From Paenibacillus_E sp964253085 (lineage in GTDB: Bacteria; Bacillota; Bacilli; Paenibacillales; NBRC-103111), in assembly GCF_964253085.1 (NCBI RefSeq), contig NZ_CAXUQH020000001.1:8063885-8127884 (forward strand): a stretch of DNA of 64,000 nucleotides, written 5' to 3'. This document shows positions 59,836-64,000 of this stretch, in pieces. How positions within the stretch are numbered: the stretch's first letter is position 1; the number at the start of each line of letters is the position of its first letter. Position numbers and translations under genes: made by a program. Below the pieces are notes generated by a model. That model did no database searches. It worked only from the letters and a program-made list of their open reading frames with translations, and was not told the origin of the DNA.

Positions 59836-61212
59836 TCATTTTCCTAAGCAGAATTGTGTAAAAATTTGATCGATTAGGGACTCACCTACGGAATCTCCGA
59901 TAATCTCCCCTAACTGCTCCCAAGCAGCTCGGATATCAATTTGAATCATATCAATCGGCACATATTGCTCATTGGCATCCAATGCATCCTGCAAGGAACG
60001 CTTGGCCTGCTTCAACAAGGAAATATGGCGAACATTACTCACATAGGTTAAATCACTTGATTCGAGCTTTCCTTCAAAGAAAATCGCCGCGATCGCTTTT
60101 TCCAAATCCTCAATACCTTTATTCTCAATCAGAGACAGCTCCACGATACGCTCTCGCGGGAAATAACTAAGCACCTGTTCCACATCTAATTTACGATCCA
60201 AATCAATCTTATTCAGAATAACGATCGTTTGTTTATCAGCCAACTGCTTCATCAGCGCAATCTCATCGAATTGAAGCTCATCATTACTATTCAGCACCAG
60301 TAAAATGAGGTCCGCTTCAGCTAAAGCAGTCTTTGAACGTTCCACGCCAATTTGTTCAACGATATCCGATGTTTCACGAATACCAGCCGTATCAAGCAGC
60401 TTCAACGGAATACCGCCAATATTAACGAACTCCTCAATGACATCCCGCGTGGTTCCTGGAATATCAGTAACAATTGCCCGATTTTCTTGGGCTAATTCAT
60501 TCAACAACGAAGACTTTCCAACATTAGGTTTGCCGACAATTGCCGTCTCAATGCCCTCACGCAAAATTTTACCTTGTTCAGCGGTCACCAATAAACGATC
60601 AATATCAAACATGACCGTGTCACACTTCGTCTTGATGAAAGCATTTGTCATTTCCTCTACATCATGTTCCGGATAGTCAATATTCACTTCAACATGAGCC
60701 ATTAACTCCACCAGAATGTATCGCAAATGCTTAATCTGTTTGGATAAATTACCTTCCACTTGCTTCAAAGCTACCTTGAATGCCCGATCCGATTTAGCTC
60801 GAATTAAGTCAATAACCGCTTCTGCCTGTGTTAAGTCAATACGACCATTCAAGAAAGCGCGCTTTGTAAACTCACCAGGCTCTGCTAAGCGAACCCCTTG
60901 AACTAGCAGTAAATCAAGCACCTTCTTAACGGAGACAATCCCACCGTGACAACTAATTTCGACAACATCTTCCATTGTGAAGGATCGCGGAGCTTTCATT
61001 AACGTAACTAGAACCTCCTCTACCTTTTCGGCAGAAGCAGGTTCTATAATGAATCCATAATGTACCGTATGCGTGTCAGCAACAGATAATTTCGTTTTGG
61101 AGCGGAAAATACGTTCAACGTATGTGACAGATTCCTCGCCGCTCACACGAATAACCGCTATCCCACCCTCACCAAGCGGTGTAGAAATAGCAGCAATCGT
61201 ATCATTTAACAT
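59836..61212 (-). CDS. mnmE: tRNA modification GTPase MnmE
   Basis: 458 residues. Formyl-THF-binding N-terminal domain (MLNDTIAAISTPLGEGGIAVIRVSG), helical domain, inserted GTPase with G1 GKPNVGKSSLLN, G2 DIPGTTRD, G3 DTAGI, G4 NKID, and the C-terminal FCLGK with the conserved cysteine. It works with MnmG on wobble uridine of tRNAs reading NNA/NNG codons. First gene of the mnmE-mnmG-rsmG transcript; a terminator separates it from jag. Confidence 0.97.
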   Translation of the reverse strand: MLNDTIAAISTPLGEGGIAVIRVSGEESVTYVERIFRSKTKLSVADTHTVHYGFIIEPASAEKVEEVLVTLMKAPRSFTMEDVVEISCHGGIVSVKKVLDLLLVQGVRLAEPGEFTKRAFLNGRIDLTQAEAVIDLIRAKSDRAFKVALKQVEGNLSKQIKHLRYILVELMAHVEVNIDYPEHDVEEMTNAFIKTKCDTVMFDIDRLLVTAEQGKILREGIETAIVGKPNVGKSSLLNELAQENRAIVTDIPGTTRDVIEEFVNIGGIPLKLLDTAGIRETSDIVEQIGVERSKTALAEADLILLVLNSNDELQFDEIALMKQLADKQTIVILNKIDLDRKLDVEQVLSYFPRERIVELSLIENKGIEDLEKAIAAIFFEGKLESSDLTYVSNVRHISLLKQAKRSLQDALDANEQYVPIDMIQIDIRAAWEQLGEIIGDSVGESLIDQIFTQFCLGK

Positions 61213-61244
61213 AGTATTTACACCTCGAATTTACCTCATCTTAA

Positions 61245-61277
61245 AGAAAAAGCAATGACATATGAACCAAGTCATTG
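61245..61277 (-). terminator. Intrinsic terminator after jag
   Basis: Perfect 8-bp stem GCAATGAC / GTCATTGC (61251-61277), followed on the minus strand by TTTTTCTTT, and just past the jag stop. Confidence 0.88.
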
Positions 61278-61286
61278 CGATCTGTG

Positions 61287-61904
61287 TTATTTAACAGCGA
61301 TGACAACCCGACGATTCGGTTCCTCGCCTTTACTGTACGTTTTGATAACTGGATGCCCTTGTAATTCCGCATGAATAATTTTACGTTCTTGCGAATTCAT
61401 CGGCTCCAAAATAACTTCTTTTTTCGACTTAATCACGCGATTAGCCAGTCTTAACGCCAGCTCTTCCAACGTTTTCTTCCGTCGATCACGGAAATTCTCC
61501 GCATCTAAGATGATACGGAAATGAGAATTCGCATACCGATTACCAACAATATTGACTAAATACTGAAGCGCATCAAGCGTTTGTCCTCTTTTTCCGATCA
61601 AAATGCCTAATTCCGAGCCACTCATGTTTAAGATATAGCCTTCACGATCTTTATGTGTATCTATGGTGATGGAAATTTGCATCGCTTCGAACATATCTTG
61701 TAAGAAAGCTATCGCTTCCTCAAGTGGATCGGGTATCAATTCGAGCTCAACCTTCGCAACTCTGGATCCAATAAACCCGAACAACCCTCGTGAGGGCTGT
61801 TCCAAAATATGAATAAGTACACGATCCTCCGAAACTTGCCATTGATCTAGACCAGACTTAACTGCCAGTTCAATTGTCTTTCCAGTCACCACGATTTTCT
61901 TCAT
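61287..61904 (-). CDS. jag: RNA-binding protein Jag/KhpB (SpoIIIJ-associated)
   Basis: 205 residues. Jag-N domain (KKIVVTGKTIELAVKSGLDQW, PSRGLFGFIGSRVAKVEL), KH domain (GILIGKRGQTLDALQYLVN) and R3H domain (LRLANRVIKSKKEVILEPMNSQERKIIHAELQGHPVIKTYSKGEEPNRRVVI). It binds RNA with KhpA and takes part in elongation and sporulation control. Its start overlaps the yidC stop by four bases, the usual spoIIIJ-jag coupling. Confidence 0.95.
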   Translation of the reverse strand: MKKIVVTGKTIELAVKSGLDQWQVSEDRVLIHILEQPSRGLFGFIGSRVAKVELELIPDPLEEAIAFLQDMFEAMQISITIDTHKDREGYILNMSGSELGILIGKRGQTLDALQYLVNIVGNRYANSHFRIILDAENFRDRRKKTLEELALRLANRVIKSKKEVILEPMNSQERKIIHAELQGHPVIKTYSKGEEPNRRVVIAVK

Positions 61905-62674
61905 TTCGACAGGCCACCCTTATTATTTTGAGATCCAGGCTTTTTTTGTGAACCAGGAGCACCATAGATGAAATAAGACTGAACGATTGTGAAAATGTTA
62001 CCGTAAATCCAGTATAGCGGAAGTGCCGATGCAAAATTCATGGACATGACGAAAATCATAACCGGGAAAATGTACATTAAGCTTTTCATTTGTTGATTCA
62101 TTTGGGAAGACATAAACATTTGTTGGATAAACGTCGTAGCCGCGGCAATCAAAGGTAGAATGTACAAGTGATCCGGCTTACCAAGATTCAACCAGAGGAA
62201 CGTGTGCTCATGAATTTCTTGATTACGCATAATCGCTTGATAAAGAGCGATTAGAATTGGCATTTGAACAATGATTGGAAAACAACCAGCTAACGGATTT
62301 ACACCATTTTGTTGAAATAGCTTCATCGTTTCTTCTTGTTGCTTTTTCGCATCATCTTTATATTTCTCTTTAAGCTTCTTCATTTCAGGCTGCAGATCCT
62401 GCATCCGTTTGGAGCTTTTGTATTGCTTAAGCGTAAGCGGCAAAATAATCAATCGAATAATCAATGTAACAACCAAGATCGACAATCCATATTGACCCCA
62501 TAAATGATCAGCGAACCAATCAAGCGTTTGTGAAAGCGGGTACGTAAAGTACTTTGTGAAAAAATTAGCCGTGTTCAGGTCGATTGGCGCTGATGCTGCA
62601 CCTGACGGAGTACATCCGGACAAAAGTAAAATCACCGAAGACAGTGCTGCTAGCATATAAATTCGACGAGTCAA
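61901..62674 (-). CDS. yidC: Membrane protein insertase YidC1/SpoIIIJ (lipoprotein)
   Basis: 257 residues from a TTG at 62674, eight bases after GGAGG. Lipoprotein signal with the lipobox LLSGC (Cys about residue 21), then five membrane helices of the Oxa1/YidC fold (LSILVVTLIIRLIILPLTLKQYKSSKRMQ with the pore arginine, GCFPIIVQMPILIALYQAI, LPLYWIYGNIFTIVQSYFI). It inserts membrane proteins and is needed in sporulation. It follows rnpA by 71 bp and is coupled to jag. Confidence 0.95.
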   Translation of the reverse strand: MTRRIYMLAALSSVILLLSGCTPSGAASAPIDLNTANFFTKYFTYPLSQTLDWFADHLWGQYGLSILVVTLIIRLIILPLTLKQYKSSKRMQDLQPEMKKLKEKYKDDAKKQQEETMKLFQQNGVNPLAGCFPIIVQMPILIALYQAIMRNQEIHEHTFLWLNLGKPDHLYILPLIAAATTFIQQMFMSSQMNQQMKSLMYIFPVMIFVMSMNFASALPLYWIYGNIFTIVQSYFIYGAPGSQKKPGSQNNKGGLSK

Positions 62675-62745
62675 AATGAGATCCTCCTAAATGTCTTTTC
62701 CAAGATAAACTATAACACAACTTCAGTCCGCAAGGAAATATGGCG

Positions 62746-63105
62746 TTACTTTTTTATGGCGTCATTTTTTTTATATAAAGAAGCTTTACGAATGACATGC
62801 CAGATACTCTTCTCCATATCTGCGTAGGCCATATCAACAACCGGTTTTCTAGCCAGCAAAATGTAGTCATATTGAGGTGTCATATTTTCTTTTTTCAAAC
62901 GAATAATTTCTTTCATCATTCGTCTCAAACGATTACGTACAACGGCATTCCCAATTTTCTTGGAAACTGAAACACCGAAACGAAACACTTCTGCTTTGGG
63001 CTGCGGCAAATAGTATAGAACGAATTGCTGATTGGCCATCGATTTTCCATAGCGATACACCTTACTAAAGTCTTCTCTTTTTGCTAACCGATATTGTTTC
63101 TCCAC
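62746..63105 (-). CDS. rnpA: Ribonuclease P protein component
   Basis: 119 residues from the GTG at 63105 (MEKQYRLAKREDFSKVYRYGKS), the position matching RnpA orthologues; GGAG lies eleven bases upstream. The frame continues 24 codons further without support. Signature FGVSVSKKIGNAVVRNRLRRMMKEIIR (RNR motif). It binds the RNase P RNA and helps position pre-tRNA leaders. It follows rpmH, separated by a terminator-like hairpin that probably lowers its expression relative to L34. Confidence 0.95.
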   Translation of the reverse strand: MEKQYRLAKREDFSKVYRYGKSMANQQFVLYYLPQPKAEVFRFGVSVSKKIGNAVVRNRLRRMMKEIIRLKKENMTPQYDYILLARKPVVDMAYADMEKSIWHVIRKASLYKKNDAIKK

Positions 63106-63210
63106 AGCTATGTACACTCCAGACAGATCACATTCATTAGTTGAAAGAACACTACATATCTTATCTAGTTTTAACAAAACCAGTTCAATGTAAACCGAAG
63201 TTGAAAATGC

Positions 63211-63236
63211 AAAAAAAAAAGCCCCTTTCGGAGCCT
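63211..63236 (-). terminator. Terminator/attenuator between rpmH and rnpA
   Basis: AGGCTCC-GAAA-GGGGCTT stem on the minus strand (two G-T pairs, stable GNRA-like loop), followed by T9 or more. It lies directly past the rpmH stop, before rnpA, so read-through must supply rnpA. Confidence 0.75.
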
Positions 63237-63240
63237 CTTC

Positions 63241-63375
63241 TTACGCGCTAAGAACTTTTCTTCCTTTAAGACGACGAGCTTGTAGAACTTTACGACCGTT
63301 CTTCGTGCTCATTCTTTTACGGAAACCATGGTTCTTCTTACGCTTTCTCGTATTCGGGTTAAATGTTGGACCCAT
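63241..63375 (-). CDS. rpmH: 50S ribosomal protein L34
   Basis: 44 residues, highly basic: MGPTFNPNTRKRKKNHGFRK at the start and RKVLQARRLKGRKVLSA at the end, the standard L34 sequence. GGGAGG lies upstream of the ATG at 63375. First gene of the rpmH-rnpA-yidC-jag run next to the origin. Confidence 0.98.
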   Translation of the reverse strand: MGPTFNPNTRKRKKNHGFRKRMSTKNGRKVLQARRLKGRKVLSA

Positions 63376-63431
63376 CTATAGCACCTCCCTACCTGGCTGA
63401 GGATATCCATCCTACAAAATTTCTACTACTC

Positions 63432-63460
63432 ATTAAATCATTTTCACAGAAGAAAGTCAA
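63432..63460 (-). promoter_or_regulatory. rpmH promoter (sigma-A type)
   Basis: Reading leftward: -35 TTGACT (63455-63460), 17-base spacer, -10 TTTAAT (63432-63437), about 57 bases before the rpmH start. Confidence 0.75.
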
Positions 63461-63519
63461 CCTACCCAAGTGTGCAGTATTTGGATGGCAGAATACCTCG
63501 ATAACGGTCAAAAGAATAA

Positions 63520-63940
63520 GCTGTGTATAAAGTTTTGACGAGAAAGAACAAACTTTGTCGAAAATCAACAGAATATCAACAATATCTTGTGTTGTGAACA
63601 ATTTCTACCCACAACTTGTTGTTATTGTGGATAATGCGAAACAATCCGTTGATTAACAAGGTATCTTTTGTTAAGATAGTAATGTTTCTGCTGTGGATAT
63701 ACGCCACTAATCCTCCAAGTTATCAACAACCTGTGGATAACAATGTGCACAAACTTCCCTCTACAAGAATAAGTCATTTCTGCGGATCCTTAGTAATGTG
63801 GATAAAACCGACAAAAGTCATCCTTTTTTGACCCCACCAGACACTAGATTCTTTTAGACGATATTTGGGCACGCTAAATGCTAACTACCAATTCAGTGAG
63901 ATCCCAACGTGAGTTATTTGTTCTCACGTTTTATCCATAA
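63520..63940. other. oriC: Origin region with DnaA boxes
   Basis: Consensus-type DnaA boxes (TTATNCACA or complement) at 63522-63530 (TGTGTATAA), 63626-63634, 63732-63740 and 63797-63805 (each TGTGGATAA). One-mismatch boxes at 63692-63700, 63720-63728 (TTATCAACA) and 63931-63939 (TTATCCATA). The area is AT-rich with many TTGT/ACAA runs. Placement between rpmH and the expected dnaA gene matches the upstream half of the bipartite oriC of Bacillales. No other gene is seen in 63376-64000. Confidence 0.88.
63906..63930. promoter_or_regulatory. Perfect inverted repeat in the dnaA leader
   Basis: AACGTGAG (63906-63913) and CTCACGTT (63923-63930) with a nine-base loop, next to a near-consensus DnaA box and about 70 bases before the expected dnaA start. 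It could be an operator or an RNA hairpin in the dnaA 5' leader. Confidence 0.5.
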
Positions 63941-63984
63941 ATCATAACCATGTTTCCACTGGCCTATGCCACATGTTTGATTCA

Positions 63985-63991
63985 AAAGGAG
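63985..63991 (+). promoter_or_regulatory. Ribosome binding site of the next gene (expected dnaA)
   Basis: AAAGGAG nine bases before the right edge. No start codon follows within the window, so the gene begins at or just after 64000; by gene order it should be dnaA. Confidence 0.6.
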
Positions 63992-64000
63992 TGAAGTACT

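Noticed and set aside
1..64000. CRISPR arrays, transposase genes, prophage modules, rRNA operons
   Set aside because: No regularly spaced repeats, transposase, integrase, structural phage or rRNA sequence was seen.

Overview
The window reads as the left side of the replication origin of a spore-forming Bacillota chromosome, most likely Paenibacillus or a close relative. Evidence seen in the sequence: the order rpmH-rnpA-yidC-jag-mnmE-mnmG-rsmG-noc-parA-parB running leftward away from a cluster of DnaA boxes, two parS sites, sporulation-associated genes (yyaC, spoIIIJ/jag, noc, YheC/D-like), and a complete walRK-yycHI-walJ-htrA block. The dnaA gene itself should begin just beyond base 64000. 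The genus is an inference from gene order and protein character.

Layout, right to left. 63376-64000: oriC-type region. 54252-63375: the rpmH-to-parB core. 47965-54126: small conserved genes (DUF951, MscS channel, DUF3343, yyaC, DUF4446, a class V aminotransferase), a tRNA-Ser, then rpsF-ssb-rpsR. 41160-47739: a seven-gene leftward operon of two metallophosphoesterases, an ABC sugar-type importer without its own ATPase, a GntR regulator and a protein phosphatase. 33794-40969: MazG-like, DUF2232, gdpP, rplI, dnaC, then purA behind a recognisable PurR operator, a promoter and a long structured leader. 22508-32649: an M23 peptidase, walR, walK, yycH, yycI, walJ, htrA, yyzF and rlmH.

1-22307 is an accessory region with signs of gene turnover: remnants of TetR, YdeI-like and MFS genes; near-identical paralogues of an unrecognised 153-residue protein; a duplicated effector-binding (GyrI-like) gene around a DoxX gene under a divergent WYL regulator; a cell-surface glycosylation group (GT4, GT2, GT-D, nucleotide-sugar dehydrogenase); and an ABC-F gene.

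The most interesting part is 16501-20096: a membrane sensor kinase with a DISM-like 7TM domain converges on two tandem NHLP-leader peptide genes, which lie downstream of a class I isoprenoid-synthase-fold protein with two DDxxD-type motifs. Both peptides end in a similar tail with a penultimate tryptophan. The layout recalls ComQ-ComX-ComP (an isoprenyl transferase that prenylates a Trp on a peptide pheromone sensed by a membrane kinase), but with an NHLP leader in place of ComX. The peptide locus sits in a tandem duplication of about 440 bp that also copied the 3' ends of both flanking genes. I know of no described system with this composition; its function is inference.
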